A stretch of 64,000 nt of DNA from Drancourtella massiliensis (GCF_016900655.1 NZ_JACJKH010000004.1:62001-126000); one strand, 5' to 3'. Shown: positions 48,033 through 56,681, numbered from the stretch's first letter. The notes: generated by a model not told the origin, from the sequence alone. Numbers and translations are program-made.

Positions 48033-48070
48033 ACAGCTCAGTTGTCAAAGTACAGCTGAGCTGTTTTTGT
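48033..48070 (+). terminator. Intrinsic terminator after proC
   Basis: ACAGCTCAG (48033-48041) pairs perfectly with CTGAGCTGT (48056-48064) and is followed by TTTTGTT. Confidence 0.82.
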
Positions 48071-48163
48071 TCTACCGGAAAATCAGGACAACATTCCGGC
48101 AGAAGAATAGAGGTGCGTGATCCGCACAGATACAATGCAGAAGGAAGGAGCAAAACGGCAGCA

Positions 48164-48757
48164 ATGGAAAAGAAAAAGAAGAGTGTAAAAGACAGAATTG
48201 TGTCGGCAGCCTGGGAATTGTTCTATGAGAAAGGATATGACTCGACAACAGTAGATGACATTATCAGACTGTCTGACACATCCAAGGGATCATTCTATTA
48301 CTATTTTGACGGGAAAGATGCTCTCTTAAACACGTTGTCATCGGTGCTGGATGATCTGTATCTGACTTTGAAAGAAGAGATGGATCCTTATATGGACAGC
48401 TTTGAGAAACTGATGTTTTTAAATTACCGTTCTCATACGTTCATGGAAAAGACAATTAAAGTTGATCTGCTTGCGTCTTTGTATTCGACACAGTTGATTT
48501 CCAAAGGAGAGAGAAGCCTTCTGGATCAGAACAGGGAATATTATAAGCTGATTGCGTCCGTCATCGAAGAAGGACAAAAGCGGGGGGAAATCAACAGAAG
48601 AAAAAGCATTGCGGAGGTTGTGAAGTATTACTCCCTCTGTGAGCGGGCGCTTGTCACAGACTGGTGTCTGAATAAGGGAAGTTATTCTCTTGGGGAATAC
48701 AGTAAGGAATATATGCCGATTATGATGGAAAGTTTCAGAGGAAAACAGTTGTCATGA
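48164..48757 (+). CDS. TetR family transcriptional regulator
   Basis: The 197-residue protein has a typical TetR N-terminal DNA-binding domain: RIVSAAWELFYEKGYDSTTVDDIIRLSDTSKGSFYYYFDGKDALL (layout at about residues 10-54). A divergent helical ligand-binding domain follows. The ATG at 48164 is the most natural start, though the AGGAAGGAG site is about 13 bases away; an in-frame GTG at 48113 is possible. It overlaps the EamA transporter by four bases, so it probably controls that exporter. Confidence 0.88.
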   Translation: MEKKKKSVKDRIVSAAWELFYEKGYDSTTVDDIIRLSDTSKGSFYYYFDGKDALLNTLSSVLDDLYLTLKEEMDPYMDSFEKLMFLNYRSHTFMEKTIKVDLLASLYSTQLISKGERSLLDQNREYYKLIASVIEEGQKRGEINRRKSIAEVVKYYSLCERALVTDWCLNKGSYSLGEYSKEYMPIMMESFRGKQLS

Positions 48758-49653
48758 ATCAAATGGAGAAGAGAGAGGCGATGCGCGGTGCGTGCATTGC
48801 CGTGATTGGGGGAATTTTCTGGGGACTGGCAGGAGTGTTCGGGCAGTATCTGTTTACATACAAGGGCCTGAATGCACGCTGGCTGGTCAGTGTCCGGCTC
48901 GTACTGGCCGGGCTTCTTCTGCTTACGACCGTACTGGCAAAGCAGAAAAACGATATGTGGCGGATATGGAAGAAGAAACAGGATGTTTTCTGGCTTGTGC
49001 TGTTCGCGATTTTCGGAATGGCGGGATGCCAGCTGACCTACTATTCTGCTGTGGAAATGTCAAATGCCGGGACTGCGACCGTACTGCAATACACCGCTCC
49101 GGCCATTATTATGCTTTATACTGCCCTGCGGGCAAAGAAGATGCCGGGGATTCTGGAGATCGGAGCGTTGATTCTTGCGTTGTTTGGAACGTTTGTCCTG
49201 GCGACCCACGGGAATATTCATTCTCTGGCCATTTCCAGGGAGGCGCTGGTCTGGGGGCTGACTTCGGCGGTGATGATGGCAGTCTACAATCTGCTGCCGC
49301 TGAAACTGATGAAAGAGTACGGGACATTCTGTGTTATCGGCTGGGGTATGCTGCTTGGAGGAATTCTGATGTGCTTGTTTACGAGACCGTGGCATGTGAT
49401 CGGGACATGGGATCTTCAGGCGGTAGGAGCCATGGCGGTTGTCGTGGTGGTAGGTACCGTGCTGTCGTTCTCGTTTTATATGGAAGGAGTCCGGATGATC
49501 GGAGCATCCAGAGCAAGTCTCTTTGCATCGGTAGAACCGGTGACAGCAACGGCAGCGACCGTACTGATGATGCACGCCACATTTACACTTTCGGACTTTT
49601 TCGGAATTCTCTGCATTATGGCGGCAGTACTGATTCTGTCGATACGGAAATAG
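48754..49653 (+). CDS. EamA/DMT family transporter
   Basis: The 299-residue protein has ten hydrophobic segments and two EamA repeats (GACIAVIGGIFWGLAGVFGQYLF near the N-terminus and the second half from about residue 155). It is related to, but clearly different from, the DMT transporter at 37718. Its start overlaps the tetR stop (ATGA), suggesting regulated export of a small metabolite or drug. Substrate unknown. Confidence 0.88.
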   Translation: MNQMEKREAMRGACIAVIGGIFWGLAGVFGQYLFTYKGLNARWLVSVRLVLAGLLLLTTVLAKQKNDMWRIWKKKQDVFWLVLFAIFGMAGCQLTYYSAVEMSNAGTATVLQYTAPAIIMLYTALRAKKMPGILEIGALILALFGTFVLATHGNIHSLAISREALVWGLTSAVMMAVYNLLPLKLMKEYGTFCVIGWGMLLGGILMCLFTRPWHVIGTWDLQAVGAMAVVVVVGTVLSFSFYMEGVRMIGASRASLFASVEPVTATAATVLMMHATFTLSDFFGILCIMAAVLILSIRK

Positions 49654-49656
49654 AAC

Positions 49657-49715
49657 AAAACGATCCCGTGATGATCGAAGACTTTGAAGGTCTTGGTTTT
49701 CACGGGATCGTTTTA
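49657..49715. terminator. Bidirectional intrinsic terminator between the transporter and bioY
   Basis: AAAACGATCCCGTG (49657-49670) pairs with CACGGGATCGTTTT (49701-49714). T runs are present on both sides when read in either direction, fitting the two convergent genes. Confidence 0.85.
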
Positions 49716-49750
49716 TTTATGAGGTTCAGGTTTCGGTGACGGTTCCCCGG

Positions 49751-50308
49751 TTATATGAGGGGAAGCCGTCTGCGAAGCTGCGGCCCAAGAAGAAGAGCCA
49801 GAATGATTTTCAGAGCATCTCCCGGAAGATATGGGATGACACCGGCAAACAACCCCTGCACAAAAGTCAGATTCATCTGTTGAGAAAGCCAGATGGTTCC
49901 GAAGAGATAGGTGACCAGGCTTCCGAGAATCAGACCCGTAAGAGCAAAGACAATTCCGCGGCGTCCTTCTCCTTTTTGCAGGAAAACTCCGCCGATCAGG
50001 ATCAGAAAGAGAAATCCGATCAGATATCCGCCGGTCGGTCCGGCAAGCTTGCCAATGCCTCCGGAAAAACCGGAGAAAACCGGGAGGCCGCAAAGGCCCA
50101 GCAGCATATATACGATGTAGCTTACAAACAGCTGGCGCCATGGCAGGATAAACAGACCGATATAAAGGACCAGATTGGTCAGTGTGACTGGCACCGGACT
50201 TACCGGAATGGGAATGGAAAGCGGTGCCAGAATACAGATGACAGCTGTCATCAGTGCTGTAAATACAAGATAACGGGTTGAAACGGAAGATGTTGATGTA
50301 TGATTCAT
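49751..50308 (-). CDS. bioY: Biotin transporter substrate-binding subunit BioY
   Basis: BioY is the S-component of the energy-coupling-factor biotin importer. The 185-residue membrane protein has the family's LSIPIPVSPVPVTLTNLVLYIGLFILPWR N-terminal half and the conserved GGIGKLAGPTGGYLIGFL and PGDALKIILAL regions. The start at 50308 has AAAAGGAG upstream; longer readings lack one. The ATPase and EcfT parts are not adjacent and are presumably shared. A BirA operator overlaps its promoter. Confidence 0.92.
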   Translation of the reverse strand: MNHTSTSSVSTRYLVFTALMTAVICILAPLSIPIPVSPVPVTLTNLVLYIGLFILPWRQLFVSYIVYMLLGLCGLPVFSGFSGGIGKLAGPTGGYLIGFLFLILIGGVFLQKGEGRRGIVFALTGLILGSLVTYLFGTIWLSQQMNLTFVQGLFAGVIPYLPGDALKIILALLLGPQLRRRLPLI

Positions 50309-50355
50309 GAAAGTTCTCCTTTTCTGTATGTGTAGGGTTTTATATGTATAGGAGA

Positions 50356-50384
50356 AGTATACCGTTAGATACATCAATTGTCAA
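50356..50384 (-). promoter_or_regulatory. Promoter of bioY
   Basis: On the minus strand TTGACA (50379-50384) and TATACT (50356-50361) are separated by 17 bases. The -35 lies inside one half of the BirA box. Confidence 0.72.
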
Positions 50385-50410
50385 CCAAAATAAAAAGAAT
50401 GGGTTTACGA
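50378..50410. promoter_or_regulatory. BirA (biotin repressor) operator of bioY
   Basis: TTGTCAACC (50378-50386), a 15-base spacer and GGTTTACGA (50402-50410) match the known BirA box TTGTnAACC-N14-16-GGTTnACAA with one change at the end. It overlaps the bioY -35, so biotin-loaded BirA would shut off uptake. Confidence 0.82.
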
Positions 50411-50420
50411 TTGGAACGGT

Positions 50421-51065
50421 TCAGGAATTCCGTAACTTTATGGAATGCATCTGACATGCAAGTTTCCGGCCGAACAGGCGGGCAATAAATCCGACCAGCA
50501 GAGCGGCGATGATAGTGCCTTCCCTGATTCCATCCAGTCTGCGGGCAAACAGAAGGGAGAGAATGCCGGCAATCACTGCGAGTGATACATCAAAAGCCAC
50601 TTTCGTAGAGCCGAATTCCGTCTTCCACGTAGAAGAAACTGCACGGACAAAAGATTCTCCCGGAAGCATGGCCACATTAGCAAGCACTTCGGTGTAGACA
50701 CCAAACCCCAGTATGACACATCCGATTAACAGATAAATGACAGAAGCCATATAGGTCTGAGGATGAATGAAGAAGAGCAGTTCCATGGTCAGATCGATAA
50801 AGTATCCAAACAGAATGGAGATCGGGATCTGCAGCAGATGTTCTGCCTTAAAATTCCGGCGGAGAATGGCAAGCTGAATCAGAATCAGAAGCAGACTGAA
50901 GGCGATTGTGAACTGCCCTAGTGTCAACGGAAAGTTCAGGCTGAGTACATAGGGAATCGACGAAATCGGTGATGTCCCGAGATCTGCCTTTGTAATCAGA
51001 CTGACTCCCAGTGAATTAATAAAAAGTCCAATTAGAAATACAGCATATCGTTTCAATTTTTCCAT
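50421..51065 (-). CDS. YczE/YitT-like membrane protein
   Basis: The 214-residue protein has about five or six hydrophobic segments and the conserved start RYAVFLIGLFINSLGVSLITKADLGTSPISSIPY, seen in the YczE-like DUF6198 membrane proteins of Firmicutes. The molecular function is not known. The start at 51065 has GAGGAGG upstream. It lies 23 bases after the MarR gene on the same strand, so it is probably controlled by that regulator, and ends just before the bioY operator. Confidence 0.8.
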   Translation of the reverse strand: MEKLKRYAVFLIGLFINSLGVSLITKADLGTSPISSIPYVLSLNFPLTLGQFTIAFSLLLILIQLAILRRNFKAEHLLQIPISILFGYFIDLTMELLFFIHPQTYMASVIYLLIGCVILGFGVYTEVLANVAMLPGESFVRAVSSTWKTEFGSTKVAFDVSLAVIAGILSLLFARRLDGIREGTIIAALLVGFIARLFGRKLACQMHSIKLRNS

Positions 51066-51088
51066 GATTTGATGACCTCCTCTGAATA

Positions 51089-51505
51089 TCAAGATACCGT
51101 ATTCTCATAAATACGCTGAAAGATCCGTAAAAATTTTTCCCTGTCTTCCGATGAAATATCGCGAAATGCCTGCTCTTCCAGATCAGAAAACGCATGATCG
51201 ACCTGCCGGGACAAAAGGCTGCCCTTTTCGGTCAGAAACACATACAGGCTTCTCCGGTTGCCATGCAGCATGCGGCGCTCAACGAGTCCGGCTTCTTCCA
51301 TCCGGTTTAATAGTGTAGTAAGTGTGCCCGGCTCGATATGACACCCTTTGGCAATCTCTTTCTGGCTTATGCCGTTATGATCTTTCAGGTAATCAAGAAT
51401 TTTCGGCTGTCCGATTGTCAGGCCGGTGTCCCTGAGTCTGGAGAGAAGTTCTTTTTGGAAGGTTGAGTGCTCGGCCATAATCAGATAATGAAATGAATAA
51501 GGCAT
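51089..51505 (-). CDS. MarR family transcriptional regulator
   Basis: The 138-residue protein has the MarR winged helix: LTIGQPKILDYLKDHNGISQKEIAKGCHIEPGTLTTLLNRMEEAGLVERR (layout at about residues 31-80) and the wing NRRSLYVFLTEKG. The start at 51505 has AAAGGAGAC upstream. The promoter and two dyad operator copies lie directly upstream, which indicates autoregulation. It likely also controls the YczE-like gene. Confidence 0.9.
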   Translation of the reverse strand: MPYSFHYLIMAEHSTFQKELLSRLRDTGLTIGQPKILDYLKDHNGISQKEIAKGCHIEPGTLTTLLNRMEEAGLVERRMLHGNRRSLYVFLTEKGSLLSRQVDHAFSDLEEQAFRDISSEDREKFLRIFQRIYENTVS

Positions 51506-51547
51506 TTGAAATAGTCTCCTTTCGTTTTTCGTATACTTACACAAAAG

Positions 51548-51575
51548 TTTTGAATTGAAATAGTTTGAATTCAAA
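51548..51575. promoter_or_regulatory. Candidate MarR operators
   Basis: TTTGAATTCAAA (51564-51575) is a perfect 12-base palindrome, and TTTGAATTGAAA (51549-51560) is a near copy centred 15 bases away. Both lie just downstream of the marR -10 on the minus strand. Confidence 0.62.
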
Positions 51576-51587
51576 TAAAACATACCT

Positions 51588-51617
51588 ATTATATAAGGAA
51601 CGGGAAAGGATTGTCAA
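51588..51617 (-). promoter_or_regulatory. Promoter of the marR gene
   Basis: On the minus strand a consensus TTGACA (51612-51617) and TATAAT (51588-51593) are separated by 18 bases. Confidence 0.75.
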
Positions 51618-51625
51618 GTCCTGCA

Positions 51626-51654
51626 TTGTAAAGCAGAAGTGGCTATGTTATAGT
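51626..51654 (+). promoter_or_regulatory. Promoter of the response regulator operon
   Basis: TTGTAA (51626-51631) and TATAGT (51649-51654) have a 17-base spacer and TGT precedes the -10. It lies 30 bases before the response regulator start. Confidence 0.62.
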
Positions 51655-51683
51655 AAAAACGCACGAAGAAGGGAGGAGAATGT

Positions 51684-52364
51684 ATGAAATACCGTATTCT
51701 GCTTGTGGAAGATGATGAGATGATGGTGGAAATCCTGAAGAGAAATCTGGAAAAATGGGGATATCTTGCCCGGGGGATTACTGATTTTCAAAATGTCATG
51801 GATGAATTTCAATCATTTGAACCGCAGCTTGTCCTGATGGATATCTCCCTTCCGTTTTATAACGGATATTACTGGTGCGGGGAAATCCGGAAAGTGAGTC
51901 AGGTGCCGGTGATTTTTCTGTCCTCCTCCGGCGATGATATGAATCTTGTGATGGCAATCCAACTGGGGGCGGATGATTTTGTCGCAAAACCGTTCCGGAT
52001 GGATGTATTGACGGCAAAGATTCAGGCCGTGCTCAGGAGGGCATACACATTCGGGGTGTCCAGCCCGGAGGTGTTGGCCCACAAAGGAGTGACCCTGAAC
52101 CTGGATTCGCAGATACTTGCTTTCGGGGATCAGAAACTGGAACTCGGAAAGAATGAATTCGGGATTCTGCGGACGCTTCTGGAACATCCGGGGAAGATCA
52201 TAGAGCGGACAGAACTGATCCGAAATCTCTGGGAGACAGAAAGTTATATCGATGACAATACGTTGACTGTAAATGTGACAAGACTTCGGAGAAGGCTGGA
52301 AGAGATCGGCCTGAAAGACTATATTCTCACGAAGAAAGGTGTGGGATATTATGTGGAAGAATAA
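51684..52364 (+). CDS. OmpR/BceR-type response regulator
   Basis: The 226-residue protein has a receiver domain (LLVEDDEMMVEIL, phosphoacceptor D53 in LMDISLP, KPF near residue 100) and a C-terminal winged helix (ELGKNEFGILRTLLEHPGKIIERTEL, VTRLRRRLEEIG). The following kinase and ABC transporter genes identify it as a BceR-like regulator for a cell-envelope stress or peptide-antibiotic detoxification module. It overlaps the kinase by 14 bases. Confidence 0.92.
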   Translation: MKYRILLVEDDEMMVEILKRNLEKWGYLARGITDFQNVMDEFQSFEPQLVLMDISLPFYNGYYWCGEIRKVSQVPVIFLSSSGDDMNLVMAIQLGADDFVAKPFRMDVLTAKIQAVLRRAYTFGVSSPEVLAHKGVTLNLDSQILAFGDQKLELGKNEFGILRTLLEHPGKIIERTELIRNLWETESYIDDNTLTVNVTRLRRRLEEIGLKDYILTKKGVGYYVEE

Positions 52365-53349
52365 CTGCTTTGTCTCGTACCTGCATGCCGCGCGCAGGAC
52401 AGAAGCCTTCTTTTTCGGAATTTTGATTCTGGAGTGGGCGGTCTATTCCCTCTACGGACTTCCGTGGGGACCGGCCGTCTATACGATGCTTCTTTCCACC
52501 GCATTCTTTCTTCTGGTCTGGGGAGCAGGATTTTTTGCTTACAGGAAAAAATGGAGATGGATGAAGCAGCTGGAAGAAACAATAGAGATGGAAAGCGTGG
52601 AATTCCCGCGGGCGTGGAACGGGGTGGAAGCGCAGTATCAGGAGATTATCAGGAAGCGGGAGTGGTTCTGGCGGGAACACGAAAGCAGGGAACAGGCAAA
52701 GCGGAAACAAGAGGATGCCTACTATACACGCTGGAGCCACCAGATCAAGACGCCGGTATCTGTGATGGGGCTTTTGCTGCAGGAAGAGGAGCCGGACAAG
52801 GAGGCCATGCGCCATGAGATGTTACAGATCGAGCAGTATATTGCCATGGCTCTGCACTACCAGAAACTGGAAAAGGGCGGAAACGATTTGCGGTTCAGCC
52901 ATTACCGGGCCGGGGATCTGGTAAAACAGGCGGTCCGGAATACCTCGGAACTGTTTATACATAAGAAGATTTCCCTTCAGATCGGGGAAAATCTGGATTT
53001 TGATGTTCTGACGGACGAGAAGTGGTTTGTGTTTATTCTGGAGCAGATTTTGACGAATGCAGTAAAATATACGAAGCAGGGTGGCGTTTCCGTTTTTCGG
53101 GAAGGAGAAGGCACTCTGGTGGTTCGGGATACCGGAATCGGAATTCTGCCTGAGGATCTTCCGCGGGTATTCGAGTGGGGATATACCGGATATAATGGAA
53201 GACTCGATAAACGTTCCACCGGCATCGGACTGTCCCTTGTGAAATCCGCAGCCGATCTTCTCGGACATCCGGTCCGGATCACTTCCGAAGCAGGAAAAGG
53301 GACGACCGTCCGGATCGATACAAAAAGAGTTCAGCTGGATACGGTGTGA
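52351..53349 (+). CDS. Intramembrane-sensing histidine kinase (BceS-like)
   Basis: The 332-residue kinase has two N-terminal membrane segments (about residues 16-60) joined by a very short outside loop, so it has no sensor domain of its own; such kinases usually read the state of a partner ABC transporter. H130 in RWSHQIKTPVSVM is the phosphorylated histidine. The ATPase part has LTNAVKY, DTGIG and STGIGLSLVK motifs. The ATG at 52351 lies inside the regulator gene; a GTG at 52339 is an alternative. Confidence 0.9.
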   Translation: MWKNNCFVSYLHAARRTEAFFFGILILEWAVYSLYGLPWGPAVYTMLLSTAFFLLVWGAGFFAYRKKWRWMKQLEETIEMESVEFPRAWNGVEAQYQEIIRKREWFWREHESREQAKRKQEDAYYTRWSHQIKTPVSVMGLLLQEEEPDKEAMRHEMLQIEQYIAMALHYQKLEKGGNDLRFSHYRAGDLVKQAVRNTSELFIHKKISLQIGENLDFDVLTDEKWFVFILEQILTNAVKYTKQGGVSVFREGEGTLVVRDTGIGILPEDLPRVFEWGYTGYNGRLDKRSTGIGLSLVKSAADLLGHPVRITSEAGKGTTVRIDTKRVQLDTV

Positions 53350-53470
53350 CAGAAATCTTACACCGGTGTAAGAATAGAAAGAGAAAGTGTAAGCCCGATC
53401 GATGGCATCCACTTTCTTTTTTTCTTATAATAATGGCAGAAAAGAAAAAGAAGAAAGGGAGAGGATGGAT

Positions 53471-54238
53471 ATGGCATTACTGGAAGTCAGACATCTGAAA
53501 AAAACATATACAAACCGGTTCGGGACCAATCAGGTGCAGGCATTAAGAGATGTATCCTTTACGATAGAAGAAGGAGAATTCACTGCGGTGATGGGGGAAT
53601 CCGGATCTGGAAAGACGACGCTGTTAAATCTGCTGGCCTCCTTTGACCGGCCGACGGGCGGGGAAATCATTTTAAACGGACTTTCCTTTCAGAATATCCG
53701 GGAAAAGGATCTGGCGTCTTACCGGAGAAAAAATCTGGGATTTGTCTTTCAGGACTTTAATCTTTTGGACACTCTTTCTGTCAAAGACAATATTTTTTTG
53801 CCGTTGGTATTGGCAGGGGCAAAGCCGGAAGAAATGAAAAAACGGGTGATGCCCCTTGCGAAAGTGCTGCGGATTGACGATCTGATGGAAAAATTTCCAT
53901 ATGAAATTTCGGGAGGACAAAAACAGAGAACTGCAATTGCAAGGGCACTGATTACAGAACCGAGGCTCGTGCTTGCGGATGAACCGACCGGGGCACTGGA
54001 TTCCCGGGCATCTAATGAACTTTTAAACATGTTCGAACAGATTAACCGGGCAGGCCAGACGATTCTCATGGTGACCCACAGTACAAAAGCGGCAAGCCAC
54101 GCCGGAAGGGTACTCTTTATCAAAGACGGCATCGTATATCATCAGATTTACAGAGGAGATAAGAGCAGGGAGGAGATGTTCAAAAGCATTTCCGAAACAT
54201 TGACCGTGATGGCGTCGGGAGGGAAAACACATGCGTAA
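53471..54238 (+). CDS. ABC transporter ATP-binding protein (BceA-like)
   Basis: The 255-residue ATPase has Walker A GESGSGKT (residues 42-49), the Q-loop in FVFQDFNLLD, signature ISGGQKQR and Walker B LVLADEPTGALD, typical of the MacB/BceA family. The ATG at 53471 gives better spacing from the GGGAG site than the in-frame ATG at 53465; both are possible. It overlaps the permease by eight bases and follows the two-component genes. Confidence 0.92.
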   Translation: MALLEVRHLKKTYTNRFGTNQVQALRDVSFTIEEGEFTAVMGESGSGKTTLLNLLASFDRPTGGEIILNGLSFQNIREKDLASYRRKNLGFVFQDFNLLDTLSVKDNIFLPLVLAGAKPEEMKKRVMPLAKVLRIDDLMEKFPYEISGGQKQRTAIARALITEPRLVLADEPTGALDSRASNELLNMFEQINRAGQTILMVTHSTKAASHAGRVLFIKDGIVYHQIYRGDKSREEMFKSISETLTVMASGGKTHA

Positions 54239-56231
54239 TTCCTTATATTTCAAACTGGCACGATCAAACCTCAAAAAGAACCGCCAGATTTATTTTCCGT
54301 ATACGCTGGCAAATATACTGATTGTCAGCATGTATTATATTTTAAAAAGCATCCGCTCCATGATGCTGAAATACGAGACGACACAAGGATCCAATTCGGA
54401 TATGATTTTAAATTTCTGCACGATTGTGGCCGTGATTATGGCATGCATTATTCTGTTCTATGTGAACAGCTTTGTCATCCGGCAGAGAAAAAAGGAAATC
54501 GGGCTGTACTGCGTTTTGGGCATGGAAAAACGCCATCTGTCCACGATGATGTTCTGGGAAGTCCTGATTACAGCTCTGCGCGGACTTGTTGGCGGCATGA
54601 TCGCCGGAGCATTGCTCAGCCAGCTTGTCTTCCTGATCTTTTTGTCCATGCTTCGCATTCCGTCAGACCTTCGGTTTGAAATCCCGATCGATGCAGTAGG
54701 AAGCACCTGCCGGACCTTCGGAATTCTGTATCTGATTGTTCTGATTTATAATATTTTATCTGTTGTAAGAACGAACCCGATCGAATTTCTGCAGGGGGCA
54801 AAAGAGGGGGAAAAAGAACCAAAAGTACGGAAACTGCCGGCAATCCTCGGTGTTGTCCTCCTTGCGGCAGGGTATACATTTGCTATCGGAGCACAGGGAG
54901 TCTATGAGACACTCAAAATATTTCTGCCGGCTGTCGTACTGGTGATTGCAGCTACCTACCTGCTGTTTCTTGCGGGAAGCATTGCATTCCTGAAATGGAT
55001 GAAAAAACAGGAGAGACTTTATTACCGGCCGAGAAATTTTATCACGATTTCAGGAATGATTTACCGAATGAAACAAAATGCCGCAGGACTTGCAACGATC
55101 TGTATTTTATCTACAGCCGTGATTGTATCCATCTCCACAAGCTTCAGCCTGTATCTAGGCGAAGAAGACATTCTGGAAAAACGCTTTCCAAGAGATTACA
55201 TGAGTAGCTGTATCCTTGACGGACAGGAAAGTAATGGTACGGTACTGCAGGAGGCTGTCCAGAAACATGCTGACAGAACCGGTGTCAAGGTAACGGAAGG
55301 ATTCGGGTACAAGCAGCTGTGGATGGCAGGATTTCAGGAAGCAAACGGAACATTTACACTGTCCGACGGAGAACAGGCAGATGCCTCAAAACTTTATGTA
55401 TTTGCATTCCTGACACAGGACGATTACAGCAAAAACACAGGAGAAAAACTGGACCTGGCGAAGGGAGAGGCGGCTGTTTATGAAAAAAACAAAAACCAGG
55501 TTTCAGAAACGCTGACACTGGATCAATTAAGCTGGAACGTCAGAACCACCGTTGACGATCCCGGCATCTGGAACGAGGCACTTTACCTGTCAGACGCAAA
55601 CTTCATGGCTGTCATTCTGCCTGATCTGAAATCGATGGAAACAGTCCTGAACGCTTACAATGAACGCTATGCAGACACCAGGGCGGGAAGCAGAGAAATT
55701 ACCTACGAATACTACTATAATATAGAAGGGACAGATGCAGAGAAAGATACCTTTTTCAAAACATTAAGAGAAAATCTCGTTGAAGACGTAGAGCGCCTGA
55801 TGACAGTCGACAACATTGACCAGGCAAGGGCACACTATTACGAACAATACGGCACCTTTCTGTTCATTGGAATCTTCCTCTCCATCCTCTTCCTGATCGC
55901 AGCATCACTTATCATTTACTACAAACAGATTACAGAAGGATTCGACGACAGAGAACGATACCAGATCATGAAAAAAGTCGGCATGACCAACGACGAAATC
56001 CGATCCACCATCCGAAGACAAATCCTGCAGGTCTTTTTCCTGCCGCTCTTGATGGCAGCAATGCACACCGCTGCAGCCTTCCCGGCACTCGTCGATATCA
56101 TGCGCGCATTGAACCTTATCAACCAGACTATCTTCGCACAATGCACCATAGCCGTCACACTCACCTTCGCGGCCATATACTTTATCATTTACACCATTAC
56201 CTCACACACGTACTACCGCATTGTACGATAG
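54231..56231 (+). CDS. ABC transporter permease (BceB-like, FtsX domains)
   Basis: The 666-residue permease has an N-terminal group of membrane segments with an FtsX-type domain (about residues 60-180), further segments to about residue 315, a large extracellular domain (about 320-535) and a final FtsX-like set (from about 545). This is the BceB layout; the outer domain contacts antimicrobial peptides or their lipid targets. With the kinase it likely forms a sensing and resistance complex. The target peptide is unknown. Confidence 0.9.
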   Translation: MRNSLYFKLARSNLKKNRQIYFPYTLANILIVSMYYILKSIRSMMLKYETTQGSNSDMILNFCTIVAVIMACIILFYVNSFVIRQRKKEIGLYCVLGMEKRHLSTMMFWEVLITALRGLVGGMIAGALLSQLVFLIFLSMLRIPSDLRFEIPIDAVGSTCRTFGILYLIVLIYNILSVVRTNPIEFLQGAKEGEKEPKVRKLPAILGVVLLAAGYTFAIGAQGVYETLKIFLPAVVLVIAATYLLFLAGSIAFLKWMKKQERLYYRPRNFITISGMIYRMKQNAAGLATICILSTAVIVSISTSFSLYLGEEDILEKRFPRDYMSSCILDGQESNGTVLQEAVQKHADRTGVKVTEGFGYKQLWMAGFQEANGTFTLSDGEQADASKLYVFAFLTQDDYSKNTGEKLDLAKGEAAVYEKNKNQVSETLTLDQLSWNVRTTVDDPGIWNEALYLSDANFMAVILPDLKSMETVLNAYNERYADTRAGSREITYEYYYNIEGTDAEKDTFFKTLRENLVEDVERLMTVDNIDQARAHYYEQYGTFLFIGIFLSILFLIAASLIIYYKQITEGFDDRERYQIMKKVGMTNDEIRSTIRRQILQVFFLPLLMAAMHTAAAFPALVDIMRALNLINQTIFAQCTIAVTLTFAAIYFIIYTITSHTYYRIVR

Positions 56232-56240
56232 AACTTATCG

Positions 56241-56305
56241 TAATTTATCGGGGACATTAATTTATCGGGGACGTGTTCCGACGCATTGGAACACGTCCCC
56301 GATAA
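56241..56305. repeat. REP-like palindrome 1 with preceding direct repeat
   Basis: An 18-bp perfect inverted repeat (arms 56262-56279 and 56288-56305, beginning TTATCGGGGACGTGTTCC) has an 8-base loop. The 15-base TAATTTATCGGGGAC also occurs just before it (56241-56255) and again at 56258-56272. The core GGGGACGTGTTCC is shared with the palindrome at 56631. The form resembles REP elements mobilised by RAYT-type (IS200-like) transposases; no such gene is in the window. Confidence 0.75.
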
Positions 56306-56630
56306 TCGTTGTAATAACAACATTTTAAAATACCAAAAATCCTGGAAACCCTTGAAAATACTGGGGAAAAGTAAAAATAGAAAGGAAAAGTATCAAAACT
56401 TATCAAATCAATAAACAGAGCACGTCGTGTACCTGTGAAAAAAATCTGACAATAAGAGAAAAAAATAAAATTATCTAGTAGATGATTAGAAGTTACAAAA
56501 GTATTAAATAGGGAGAATGCAATGTAAAGCAGGAGGATAGCACGGGAAAACGAAATAAAATATTACAAAATAAAAAGAAATATGTGATAGAAATGAAAAG
56601 AAAACTTAAAAACAACTTTATATTTTTTCA
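56306..56630. other. AT-rich non-coding spacer between the two palindromes
   Basis: About 325 bases rich in A, with no convincing reading frame, ribosome binding site, tRNA or terminator. It may be part of a repeat-bounded non-autonomous element or simple intergenic DNA. Confidence 0.5.
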
Positions 56631-56670
56631 ATAGGGGACGTGTTCCGGTGTATCGGAACACGTCCCCTAT
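56631..56670. repeat. REP-like palindrome 2
   Basis: A 17-bp perfect inverted repeat (arms 56631-56647 and 56654-56670, beginning ATAGGGGACGTGTTCCG) with a 6-base loop. It shares its GGGGACGTGTTCC core with palindrome 1 but has different outer bases. Confidence 0.75.
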
Positions 56671-56681
56671 CAATGTGCTGT

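Noticed and set aside
48792-49739. A 315-codon plus-strand frame overlapping the EamA transporter
   Set aside because: It is out of frame with a clear ten-segment transporter and has a Gly/Arg/Asp-rich product typical of a shifted reading.
56241-56670. CRISPR array or a pair of ordinary terminators
   Set aside because: There are only two palindromes, unequal in their outer bases, with no regular spacers. No T run follows either hairpin on the plus strand.
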